From assembly GCA_035445085.1 (NCBI GenBank), contig DAOMQA010000003.1, positions 128,091 to 192,090 of the forward strand: a DNA stretch of 64,000 bases, given 5' to 3'. The number at the start of each line of letters is the position of its first letter. The stretch's first letter is position 1. Under the pieces are notes generated by a model, which saw only the letters and a list, made by a program, of their open reading frames with translations, searched no databases and was not told the origin of the DNA. Made by a program: the position numbers and the translations under genes. This stretch comes from JBDHXE01 sp035445085 (GTDB lineage: Bacteria; Bacteroidota; Ignavibacteria; Kapaibacteriales; UBA2268). Of this stretch, positions 29,611 through 36,901 are shown in pieces.

Positions 29611-31113
29611 ATGTTACAATTAGATCCATTGGAATTTAAAAAGCAAAGAAGATTAGCAGTATTATGGGGAATTACTTTGATGATACTTTTCCCTGTATTA
29701 ATTATATTAGGTCTTCTTATGCGTATGAGTCAGGGCGATATGTCAGATTTATCGCCAGATACTTTTTATGCTTATATGACCTTTCATGGTCTTGGGATGG
29801 CTGGCACTTTATTCAGTTTTTCGTTAGCAGGTCTGTGGTTTTTAAATAGCACACGCATAGTAAGACTAAATTTAAAAATTGGTTATTTTGTTTATATTGC
29901 TATCCTCTTAGGAGTAATTGGATTAGCTATAGGTGTATTTGTAGGTAACTTCGGACCAGGTTGGTATATGCTTTATCCGCTACCTTTCAAGGGAGGATCG
30001 TGGAGCACTTGGTCTACACAAATATCAACTGTATCACTATTGATTTTAGGTGCATCGTGGCTAATAGGTATATTACATATACTATATAATTTGGCAAAAG
30101 AGTTTGGAGGTTTATCTAATTTATTAGGCTGGCAATACCTAAAAAAACAAGAAGTAAAGCGAGAATTACCACCTCTTGTGCTAATTACTACAATTAGTTT
30201 AATACCTGGTCTATTTGCTTTTGTTACTGGCGCTGCAATGCTAATTATGTATTTATTACAAACATTCGAACCTACATTGAATTTTGACCCATTACTAATG
30301 AAGAATATGGTTATGTTCTTTGGGCATACACTTGTAAATATTACAATGTATTGTTGCTTAGGTTGGGTATATACGTTGTTACCAGAATTTACTCACAGAG
30401 AATGGAAAGTAAATAATGTATTAGTGTATTCTTGGAATGCTACTTTCTTCTTTATTGTATTTGCATACTTCCACCATTTATATATGGACTTTTCTCAAGC
30501 AAGCGGATTGCAATATTTTGGTCAAGTAGCTTCATACTTAAGCCCAATTCCAGCAACAGGTATTACTATGTTTGGGGTAGTAGCACAAATTTATCATGCA
30601 AAATTAAAATGGTCGATAGTTCCATTAACATTTTTAATGGGGACGCTTGGTTGGGCTATTGGTGGCTTATCCGCTGTAGTTGATTCTACTATTGCAATTA
30701 ATAAAGTATTACATAATACATTATGGGTGCCTGCACACTTCCATACTTATATGTTGATGGGTGTGGTCTTATTCATTATTGGATTTTTATTTTATTTATT
30801 CTCTGCTAAAGGGAATATTAAAATATCAAAAGTTGCAATGGCTGGATTTTGGACCTTTGTGTTGGGTAGCTATGGATTTCTCCTAATGTTTTATTTGGGT
30901 GGTTACCATAGTATTCCGCGTCGATTCTCAAGCTATTCTGGTGTCGGTATCGAAAGTACACATAGTATAGGAGCATCTTTAGCAAAAGGTGGCGTTCATT
31001 CTATTCATCTACTACTTCTAGGATTGTTTGTTATGTATGTTGTATTAGTATACAACTTAATGAAAAAGAGCGATGCGGATTTAGAAGCTGAAGCTCTTAG
31101 CGAAAATTCTTAA
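29611..31113 (+). CDS. ba3-like haem-copper subunit I lacking the active-site Tyr (NO-reductase-like)
   Basis: ATG 29611 follows GGAAAGGA; the 500-residue protein has about 12-13 membrane helices. Haem and copper ligands are present: His59 ('TFHGLGMAG'), His239, His288-His289 ('YFHHLYMD') and His376/His378 in 'HNTLWVPAHFHTYM'. The closest match that I can align from memory is the B-type (ba3) oxidase, where the motif is 'GHPIVYFW' and its Tyr is cross-linked to the CuB histidine. Here the same position reads 'GHTLVNITMY', so that Tyr is Asn243. Loss of this Tyr is the hallmark of NO reductases derived from oxygen reductases. An NO reductase is therefore likelier than an oxidase, but substrate is an inference. 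Confidence 0.82.
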   Translation: MLQLDPLEFKKQRRLAVLWGITLMILFPVLIILGLLMRMSQGDMSDLSPDTFYAYMTFHGLGMAGTLFSFSLAGLWFLNSTRIVRLNLKIGYFVYIAILLGVIGLAIGVFVGNFGPGWYMLYPLPFKGGSWSTWSTQISTVSLLILGASWLIGILHILYNLAKEFGGLSNLLGWQYLKKQEVKRELPPLVLITTISLIPGLFAFVTGAAMLIMYLLQTFEPTLNFDPLLMKNMVMFFGHTLVNITMYCCLGWVYTLLPEFTHREWKVNNVLVYSWNATFFFIVFAYFHHLYMDFSQASGLQYFGQVASYLSPIPATGITMFGVVAQIYHAKLKWSIVPLTFLMGTLGWAIGGLSAVVDSTIAINKVLHNTLWVPAHFHTYMLMGVVLFIIGFLFYLFSAKGNIKISKVAMAGFWTFVLGSYGFLLMFYLGGYHSIPRRFSSYSGVGIESTHSIGASLAKGGVHSIHLLLLGLFVMYVVLVYNLMKKSDADLEAEALSENS

Positions 31114-31124
31114 TAGATTATAAT

Positions 31125-31168
31125 GAGTAAAGGGACTTATATCATAAAAATATTAAATCCCTTTACTC
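31125..31168 (+). terminator. Long-loop hairpin after subunit I
   Basis: Bases 31125-31135 pair perfectly with 31158-31168 (11 bp) around a 22-base AT-rich loop, twelve bases after the stop codon. No T tract follows, so termination is not certain. Confidence 0.45.
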
Positions 31169-31228
31169 GTAAATTTAGTAAGGTACTCGGTTTGAGTATA
31201 TAAATATAAACTCCTTATAGTTGAGGAG

Positions 31229-31250
31229 CTATCTGTAAGGCAGATAGGAG
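31229..31250 (+). promoter_or_regulatory. Hairpin touching the ribosome site of the Sco gene
   Basis: Bases 31229-31235 pair with 31241-31247 (7 bp, five-base loop). The right arm overlaps the AGGAG (31246-31250) that serves ATG 31260, so folding could limit translation. This effect is inferred. Confidence 0.3.
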
Positions 31251-31259
31251 ATTAATTTA

Positions 31260-31904
31260 ATGAAAAAGATACTTATACCTATAATAACATTCTGCGTATG
31301 TTTTGCTGTAATTTGGAGTTGGACTAATGCTTTTAGTTCTTTTACTGTTTTTTCATATACTTTAAAAGAAGCTGGCGATACTCCTCGCTATTTTCCCGAT
31401 ATTAAGTTTATAAATCAAAATGCTAATGTTTTCGATTTAAAAGATAAGCATAAATATGTTTTAATGAATTTTGTTTACTTAAATTGCCCATCTGTCTGCC
31501 ATAAAGTAAACAATCAATTAGAAGAGATATACCACCTATTAGATACATCTATTGTGCCATCAAAATTAGAGTTCGTTACTGTTAGTTTTGATTTAAAAAA
31601 TGATAACTTAGAAAAGATTGAAAAGTATCGCGATTTCTTTGGTGATAGTATACCCGGCTGGGCGTTTGCTTTACCATATCAAACAAATGAAGTGCAATTC
31701 CGTAACTTCTTAAAAGATATTGGTATTTGGGCAGAAGAAGCTCCTCAAACGGGCATCATTAATCATTCAATTTATTTATTTCTAATTTCTCCGGAGAATA
31801 AAATCATAAAGACGTTCGACCCTGCTAGAGAAAATAACCAACAAATAATTAATAAGCTATATCAATGTATTCAAGAAAAGCCAGAGTTGTCATCTATTCG
31901 TTAA
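31260..31904 (+). CDS. sco: Sco1/SenC family copper chaperone
   Basis: The 214-residue protein has an N-terminal membrane anchor (about residues 5-28) and a thioredoxin fold with the copper motif CxxxC in 'NFVYLNCPSVCHKVN' and the distal His in 'INHSIYLFLISPE'. Sco proteins deliver copper to, or reduce, the CuA centre of subunit II. It follows the two subunit genes by 146 bases, after a hairpin, and fits assembly of that CuA site. Its 3' end overlaps the next gene by 40 bases. Confidence 0.88.
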   Translation: MKKILIPIITFCVCFAVIWSWTNAFSSFTVFSYTLKEAGDTPRYFPDIKFINQNANVFDLKDKHKYVLMNFVYLNCPSVCHKVNNQLEEIYHLLDTSIVPSKLEFVTVSFDLKNDNLEKIEKYRDFFGDSIPGWAFALPYQTNEVQFRNFLKDIGIWAEEAPQTGIINHSIYLFLISPENKIIKTFDPARENNQQIINKLYQCIQEKPELSSIR

Positions 31905-32449
31905 TAATAGTGGTGTTTTATTTAATATCATTCCAATTTAATGACTGGTTCTCTATTACTATGCCACGCCATCAGCTAATACAATTACCCTTAATGCTCT
32001 TGTTGGGCATAATTATAGCCTTTACTTTGCCTAAACTCATAATAAAAGAACTCCACTGGGGTATTTCTGCTTTAATTTTTATAATGGCATCGTTGGTATT
32101 TTGGATGTTGCCACTATCTATTGACTTCACTATTGTTTCTGAAAGTTTTAATAGATTGATGCATGTTAATATGCTTATCTGTGGCGTATTGCTAATAGCT
32201 ACGTTCCGTGGGATTATTTTTGAACTTAAATACATTTTTATGGGCATGGTTTCGGCTATGCTTGCTTCTACTGGATTATCTTTGTCAGTTTTTAATATAC
32301 TATTGTGTAGTTCCTTCGATATAGAACAACAAAAAGAAACGGGGCTACTATTAATCATAATTGGAGTTAGTTTGTTTGTTGCAAACATCGTATTTTTCTT
32401 TAGAGCTTTATCTAAAAAAAATATTAAAGATGAGCAATTAGCGGGCTAA
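31865..32449 (+). CDS. Multi-span membrane protein of the haem-copper cluster, unknown function
   Basis: The 194-residue protein has about six hydrophobic segments, starting at 'VVIYSLIIVVFYLISF'. The stretch 'ITMPRHQLIQLPLMLLLG' is reminiscent of the His-containing first loop of CtaG-like oxidase assembly proteins, but I cannot assign the family. ATG 31865 overlaps the end of the Sco gene by 40 bases, which suggests translational coupling. Later ATGs would cut off the first helix. A role in assembly or copper handling of the neighbouring oxidase/NO reductase is inferred from position only. It is followed by a convergent gene 25 bases away. Confidence 0.65.
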   Translation: MYSRKARVVIYSLIIVVFYLISFQFNDWFSITMPRHQLIQLPLMLLLGIIIAFTLPKLIIKELHWGISALIFIMASLVFWMLPLSIDFTIVSESFNRLMHVNMLICGVLLIATFRGIIFELKYIFMGMVSAMLASTGLSLSVFNILLCSSFDIEQQKETGLLLIIIGVSLFVANIVFFFRALSKKNIKDEQLAG

Positions 32450-32474
32450 ATTCTTTAAATTATGAAATAAAATA

Positions 32475-32930
32475 TTAAAATGGCTTTAGTACCATCAAGA
32501 AAATAATTATTATAAAGATTAAATTTTCAATCCTTTCATAAAAAAATAATTTCTTAGATAATTTATAGTATGCTTGAGGGATTTCATCCCCAGTGTGTTC
32601 TTTAAGCAAGGCTTTGATAGGTTTGGATAAAGGCGAAAGAATAATGGGACCAAACGCAAGAGCAATTACAAACAGTATTAAACTTAAAAGATACCAAGTT
32701 AAATCAAATAAATATGTTCTCATTATACCCATTGTTAAGCCAGATAACAAAAGTAAAGTGCCGCCTACCATCACAAATATATGCAAACGATTACGAATAA
32801 GGTAAGCATGTCTTAGTTCTACCATAGTTTTTGCTTTCGTTACAATATATATCATTACAAACCCAGGTCCCATACCCAAAATTGCTGATAAAATATGTAT
32901 TAGCACTATAATATTATACAATGTTAGCAT
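32475..32930 (-). CDS. DUF2269-like integral membrane protein
   Basis: The 151-residue protein has four hydrophobic segments and the family-like opening 'IVLIHILSAILGMGPGFVMI', with conserved His and Gly residues in helix 1. Residues 'RLHIFVMVGGTLLLLSGLTM' form the third segment. DUF2269 proteins are small membrane proteins of unknown function. It converges with the oxidase cluster and is divergent from the phage-derived cassette, so it belongs to neither transcription unit. Confidence 0.7.
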   Translation of the reverse strand: MLTLYNIIVLIHILSAILGMGPGFVMIYIVTKAKTMVELRHAYLIRNRLHIFVMVGGTLLLLSGLTMGIMRTYLFDLTWYLLSLILFVIALAFGPIILSPLSKPIKALLKEHTGDEIPQAYYKLSKKLFFYERIENLIFIIIIFLMVLKPF

Positions 32931-33011
32931 TATAATTTCCTATTCATTTAATTCTATATCCGAAGAAGGAGATTGTTATAATTATAATAAGACTGCAATG
33001 TCCGCTTCTAC

Positions 33012-33045
33012 AAATGTAATAATAAAGAGAACAATTATTACATTT
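33012..33045. promoter_or_regulatory. Perfect 12-bp inverted repeat before the phage-derived cassette
   Basis: Bases 33012-33023 are the exact reverse complement of 33034-33045, with a ten-base spacer. It lies between two divergent genes, about 115 bases before the first cassette gene. It could be an operator or a hairpin in a leader. Confidence 0.4.
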
Positions 33046-33106
33046 AATTCATCACTTATCCAATACTTTGTTAAATAACATTTTTAATAGTGGTTTGTAT
33101 ATAGTA

Positions 33107-33114
33107 TAGTTTTG
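33107..33114 (+). promoter_or_regulatory. Candidate TAnnTTTG promoter box of the phage-derived cassette
   Basis: TAGTTTTG matches the -7 consensus TAnnTTTG, 45 bases before ATG 33159. No exact TTTG sits at the usual upstream distance (only T-rich sequence at 33081-33085), so the call is tentative. Confidence 0.35.
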
Positions 33115-33158
33115 TACCATAATAGTTTTTAAATTTATTCAATTAGGTACAAAAAAAT

Positions 33159-33917
33159 ATGTGGATAGAAGTTTTTAAGGTAGGTACCCATAAAGACAAA
33201 AATGGTCATTCCGATACCTATACTCAAGATTCCTTAGCAGCGATTGCGTCTGATTATAATACTAAAATTCAGAGCTACCCAAATCTAATTATGCCTGTAC
33301 TCAATTCCCATGATAATGATGCTATAAAGCTTGGGACTATCAAGCAATTAACATTAAACAATGATATATTACTTGCTGACATAGATATTGATGATAGTGA
33401 AATCATCAGGAAAATGCAGAATAATGAAATACAAAATATATCGATAGGTCTAAGTGAAAATAATCTTACTCACATTGCTCTATTAGAAAATGAATTACCA
33501 GCTGTAGAGGGACTTTTACCTATACAAGAAAGTATTGCAGTAGAAGCATTGTCAGTACAAGACAAGACAATTAATAATGATATAGCAGAATTAAAAGAAA
33601 AGTATAAGCAATTAAACAAAGGCTTTAGCCCAATATCGTTAGAATTAGCAGAGGGGATATTAGAGAACTTAGCAAAGGTAGACCCCGATATTAGCAAATC
33701 TATCGGTAACAATTTTATTAAATTTATTGAAGACTTACAAAAGTCATATCTTACGAGAGAATATTCCCATTATAAATCTAATGCTGAATATGAATATAGG
33801 ATGAACTTTACTAATAGTTCATCTGATAGGCAATTACTACATGCAGAAATAATAAAGCAACTAAAAAACAATCCATCTTTAAATTATGAGCAAGCATTGC
33901 TTAAGGTCATTCAATAA
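33159..33917 (+). CDS. Phage capsid maturation protease/scaffold (Mu gpI-like)
   Basis: The 252-residue protein begins 'WIEVFKVGTHKDKNGHSDTY', the form seen in Mu I-like head proteases. Candidate catalytic residues are His51 in 'LNSHDNDAIKLG' and Ser95 in 'IQNISIGLS', matching the His/Ser pattern of prohead proteases. The C-terminal half (from about residue 140) is charged and helical ('IAELKEKYKQLN'), as expected of a fused scaffold. It lies 23 bases before the major capsid gene, the usual order. The product should assemble and then trim the procapsid. The reading frame is intact. Confidence 0.75.
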   Translation: MWIEVFKVGTHKDKNGHSDTYTQDSLAAIASDYNTKIQSYPNLIMPVLNSHDNDAIKLGTIKQLTLNNDILLADIDIDDSEIIRKMQNNEIQNISIGLSENNLTHIALLENELPAVEGLLPIQESIAVEALSVQDKTINNDIAELKEKYKQLNKGFSPISLELAEGILENLAKVDPDISKSIGNNFIKFIEDLQKSYLTREYSHYKSNAEYEYRMNFTNSSSDRQLLHAEIIKQLKNNPSLNYEQALLKVIQ

Positions 33918-33940
33918 TTTTTTTATCATAGGAGAGCAAA

Positions 33941-34876
33941 ATGATACAATTAGATAAATTGCGTATGATAGACCCAGTACTTACGGGATTAGCGCAATCG
34001 TATTCAAACTTTAACTTAATATATAAAGAATTATTTCCTATTGTTGCGGTAACTAAGCAGAAGGGAAAAATTCCTTTATTTGGTAAGGAAGCCTTTGCGT
34101 CGAGGCAAACTGAAAGAGCTATTAGAAGTAGATCTAATAGAATATTGCCAAGCGATATTGAACTAATAACATTTGAAACACAAGAACACGATATAGAGGT
34201 AGCTTTAGACTACCTTGAAAACGAAGAATCATTAAATAATCTTAAATATGAAAAGCGGCTAACGAAACAATTATCAGATATTTTGGAGCTTACAAAAGAA
34301 ATTGAGGCTGCAGAATTGGCTCAAGATACTAATGAATATTCTTCTGGAATGTATAGAGAACTTACGAATGCTGAAGCAATAGATAACCCAAGTTCTACAA
34401 TTAATCCTATTGAGCTAATTATGGAATCGAAAGAAAGCATACGTTCTAAAATTGCTATATACCCAAATACAATGATTATTGGAGTAAGAGCATATAAAGC
34501 TCTGCTTAACCATACTAAAATTGTAGAGAAAATTAAATTTACTGGCGTGCAAAAGGTAAGTAAGGATATGTTAAGTGAGCTTTTTGAAATTCCAAATATT
34601 AAAGTGGGGATGGCACTAACAAGCAATGATAATACTACTTTTAGTGATATTTGGAGTGATAACATAGTGTTAGCTTATGTCGATAGGAGTAGTTCGGAAG
34701 AAAGAACCGAATACAATCCAAGCTTTGGCTATACATTCCAAAGGCAAGGCTTACCAGAAACAGATACTTACTTTGAGAATGGAGGTAAAATCAAGGTAAT
34801 AAGATGCACTGACAATTATGGAATTAAAATTACGGGAAAAGATGCAGGCTATTTAATTAAAAATATTTGTCAATAA
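33941..34876 (+). CDS. Phage major capsid protein
   Basis: The 311-residue product opens 'MIDPVLTGLAQSYSNFNLIY', then 'ELFPIVAVTKQKGKIPLFG' and 'TERAIRSRSN'. This pattern (DPVLT, FP.V.V.K..GK.P.FGKE, TERA) is characteristic of major capsid proteins in Mu-like and related tailed phages. ATG 33941 has a GGAGAG ribosome site. It follows the protease/scaffold gene and precedes a decoration-protein gene. It should form the icosahedral shell with the HK97 fold. No truncation is visible. Confidence 0.82.
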   Translation: MIQLDKLRMIDPVLTGLAQSYSNFNLIYKELFPIVAVTKQKGKIPLFGKEAFASRQTERAIRSRSNRILPSDIELITFETQEHDIEVALDYLENEESLNNLKYEKRLTKQLSDILELTKEIEAAELAQDTNEYSSGMYRELTNAEAIDNPSSTINPIELIMESKESIRSKIAIYPNTMIIGVRAYKALLNHTKIVEKIKFTGVQKVSKDMLSELFEIPNIKVGMALTSNDNTTFSDIWSDNIVLAYVDRSSSEERTEYNPSFGYTFQRQGLPETDTYFENGGKIKVIRCTDNYGIKITGKDAGYLIKNICQ

Positions 34877-34895
34877 TAATATATAGGAGTCAGTT

Positions 34896-35234
34896 ATGTC
34901 AAAAATACCAAGCTACCAACCAGTCCTTACTTTGTCGTGTGCTTCTATTACGGATATACCGGAAGCAAGGTTTGTGGAATACGATGGAAGGCTGTGCCGT
35001 GGTAATTATCGCGCACTTGGCGTAAGCGAAATATCAACCTTAAGTGGTGAAATTGCACCAATAATAGCGATTGGTACAGCGTTAGTCTTAGCCAACGAGA
35101 CAATAAATATAGGCGCCGAAATTGCATCAGACGAGTTTGGAAGAGCTATAAATTATACGAGCGGAACAATTAATGCTATTGCTCTTTCAAGTGCTGTTGC
35201 TGGGGAATATGTTAAAGTATTATTAAAGTTCTAA
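34896..35234 (+). CDS. Capsid decoration (cement) protein, DUF2190-like
   Basis: The 112-residue protein is small, beta-rich and lacks charged helices. 'ARFVEYDGRLCRGNYRALGV' and 'GEIAPIIAIGTALVLANETI' resemble capsid cement proteins that sit next to major capsid genes. The family call rests mainly on size, composition and position. It lies 19 bases after the capsid gene (ribosome site TAGGAG). Confidence 0.55.
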   Translation: MSKIPSYQPVLTLSCASITDIPEARFVEYDGRLCRGNYRALGVSEISTLSGEIAPIIAIGTALVLANETINIGAEIASDEFGRAINYTSGTINAIALSSAVAGEYVKVLLKF

Positions 35235-35237
35235 GTT

Positions 35238-35669
35238 ATGGCTTATATTACAAAAGACGACTTGCTTATAGAATTTGCTGTACACGACTTATCTAAATTA
35301 ACTGGGAATAAAGATGGCATTACAATAAACCTTGATAGATTGAACCTTTGTTGTGAAATGGCAACAACAGAGGTAAACGCCAATTTGTCGAACCTTTATG
35401 AGTTGCCCTTTACTATCGTACCAGATATTATAAAAAATATCAGCTATGAATTTAGTGTATATTATTTGTACAGTTCATATTATACTAATATGGAAATTCC
35501 GGAGCAAGTTAAATGGCGCAAGATAAATGCAAATAATACTCTAAGAATGATTAAAAAGGGAGAGGCTCTGGTTAATCCCACGATTACAAATAATAGAATA
35601 ATTACAAGAAATACTAACTTAAAAAATGAGTTTGAACTGACATATTTAAGAGAAATGTCTAATATTTAA
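35238..35669 (+). CDS. Head-tail connector protein, gp36/DUF1320-like
   Basis: The 143-residue protein begins 'MAYITKDDLLIEFAVHDLSK' and continues 'CCEMATTEVNANLSNLYELP', the pattern of Mu gp36-like (DUF1320) proteins: 'Y.t..dL...', then a helical core and 'P..v......is..l..Y.L'. Such proteins act at the head-tail interface. It starts three bases after the stop of the decoration gene. Its presence implies that a tail once attached to this head, although no tail genes are in the window. Confidence 0.7.
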   Translation: MAYITKDDLLIEFAVHDLSKLTGNKDGITINLDRLNLCCEMATTEVNANLSNLYELPFTIVPDIIKNISYEFSVYYLYSSYYTNMEIPEQVKWRKINANNTLRMIKKGEALVNPTITNNRIITRNTNLKNEFELTYLREMSNI

Positions 35670-35680
35670 GTGGAGCAAAA

Positions 35681-35965
35681 ATGAAAGAAGTAGGTAATTT
35701 TTTATTAAGAAATGCGATATGGATCTTGTTAGGTCTGATTGCTATATTTTTCCTGAATCCAGCGAACCCAGAGATAAAAACTATATTATTGATAACTCTA
35801 ATAGAAGCATTGGCAATTGGACTATCGGCAATGGCAGTGTTTGCTTATACTAAAATAGATTTTATAAAAGAACAAGCTAATCAATTAGGTTATATATTTT
35901 TAGGAGTACATATATGTGTAGGCTTTGTGGTTATGGGCGTCTATATTGCTCAATTCTCATTTTAG
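35681..35965 (+). CDS. Holin-like small membrane protein
   Basis: The 94-residue protein has three hydrophobic segments ('NAIWILLGLIAIFFL', 'TILLITLIEALAIGLSAM', 'LGVHICVGFVVMGVYIAQF') and a charged loop. Size, topology and position directly before an endolysin gene fit a holin. No holin family can be named from sequence alone. Its last 52 bases overlap the endolysin gene in another frame. Confidence 0.5.
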   Translation: MKEVGNFLLRNAIWILLGLIAIFFLNPANPEIKTILLITLIEALAIGLSAMAVFAYTKIDFIKEQANQLGYIFLGVHICVGFVVMGVYIAQFSF

Positions 35966-36519
35966 TTGCTCTAAATTATACTCAAAGTCTCTCTTTTGAT
36001 AAGTATTTATTACAATGTAATAAAGATTTATTAGAACTGTCCACTTTAGTAGGCTTATCTGAGGTGAATACTTTAGAATTAACAAATAAAAATGACGGCG
36101 AAGTAGTTAAATATTTGATTGCTGTAGGGCTAAATAAAGGAAATCCGTATTGTGCTGCTGGGCAATATTGGTGCTTTTGGCAAGCGTGCAAAATTATGAA
36201 GTTAGACTACAGCAATATACCTATTCCAAAAACTGGATTAGCGAGCAGTATATATAATTACGCTAAAGCAAAGGGAGATAGAGCTGATGCTAAGGTCAAA
36301 AAAAATGATTTAATTATATGGAAAAAGAAAAACTCGATATTTGGCCATATCGAAAGAATTATAGAAGTTAAAGGAGCAGGCTGGGTAAAAACTTTAGCTT
36401 TCAATGTATCGGGAGCAGTGGGCAGGAAAGAAGGTGTATTTATTAAGCAAAGAAATTTATATCATCTACTATCGCGAATGAGAGTGCACGGTTTAGTAGG
36501 ATTTATTAACTCAAAGTAA
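35914..36519 (+). CDS. Endolysin-like Cys/His peptidase or amidase with N-terminal signal-anchor
   Basis: The 201-residue protein has a hydrophobic N-terminal stretch ('LYCSILILVALNYTQSL', about residues 10-26), then a helical linker, and a CHAP/NlpC-like core: 'GNPYCAAGQYWCFWQACKI' supplies the Cys nucleophile and 'SIFGHIERIIEVKG' the catalytic His. The C-x-A pattern after 'NPYC' resembles phage endolysins that cut peptidoglycan cross-links. The hydrophobic start could be a signal-arrest or secretion sequence. It overlaps the holin-like gene by 52 bases, so the two are probably coupled. The role is lysis of the host cell wall. Confidence 0.65.
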   Translation: MCRLCGYGRLYCSILILVALNYTQSLSFDKYLLQCNKDLLELSTLVGLSEVNTLELTNKNDGEVVKYLIAVGLNKGNPYCAAGQYWCFWQACKIMKLDYSNIPIPKTGLASSIYNYAKAKGDRADAKVKKNDLIIWKKKNSIFGHIERIIEVKGAGWVKTLAFNVSGAVGRKEGVFIKQRNLYHLLSRMRVHGLVGFINSK

Positions 36520-36527
36520 AGGAAAAA

Positions 36528-36875
36528 ATGAAGATTATTTTCTCTGACGAACAGATGAATCTTGAATTAGAAAGTGAGTGGATAAAAATTAAGCAAAAAA
36601 GCCGTTTTTATAGTAAGTATATAAGTTCTTTGGAATTAATCTGGAAAGATGTAACGTTCGATGCCGTGCCGGCGCCATTTGGGGAGCTTAAATTGTATTA
36701 TAGTAATTCTATGAATGTTCAAGATGAGTTTTATTTATTAGCAATAAATAGTAGTGATAATCTAAGTTCGCCAGAATTACTTGAAATTAATAGTGCTTTT
36801 GCCTATTTAAAAATTCACTATTTGCCAAACGATATTTTGAACGGCAAATTAAATATAGTTGCAAATATTAATTAA
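36528..36875 (+). CDS. Conserved-looking phage-cassette protein, unknown function
   Basis: I do not recognise this 115-residue protein. It is soluble, with a charged N-terminal half ('ESEWIKIKQKSRFYSKYISS') and a beta-rich second half ('AVPAPFGELKLYYS'). It has no helix-turn-helix, so it does not look like a small terminase. It lies nine bases after the endolysin gene behind AAAGGAAAA and 26 bases before the terminase, clearly in the same unit. A virion or packaging role is possible from its place only. Confidence 0.55.
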   Translation: MKIIFSDEQMNLELESEWIKIKQKSRFYSKYISSLELIWKDVTFDAVPAPFGELKLYYSNSMNVQDEFYLLAINSSDNLSSPELLEINSAFAYLKIHYLPNDILNGKLNIVANIN

Positions 36876-36901
36876 GTATAGATATTTAAATTGTTTTACT
36901 G

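Noticed and set aside
36528..36875. Small terminase subunit before the large terminase
   Set aside because: The position would fit, but there is no helix-turn-helix or other small-terminase feature in the sequence.
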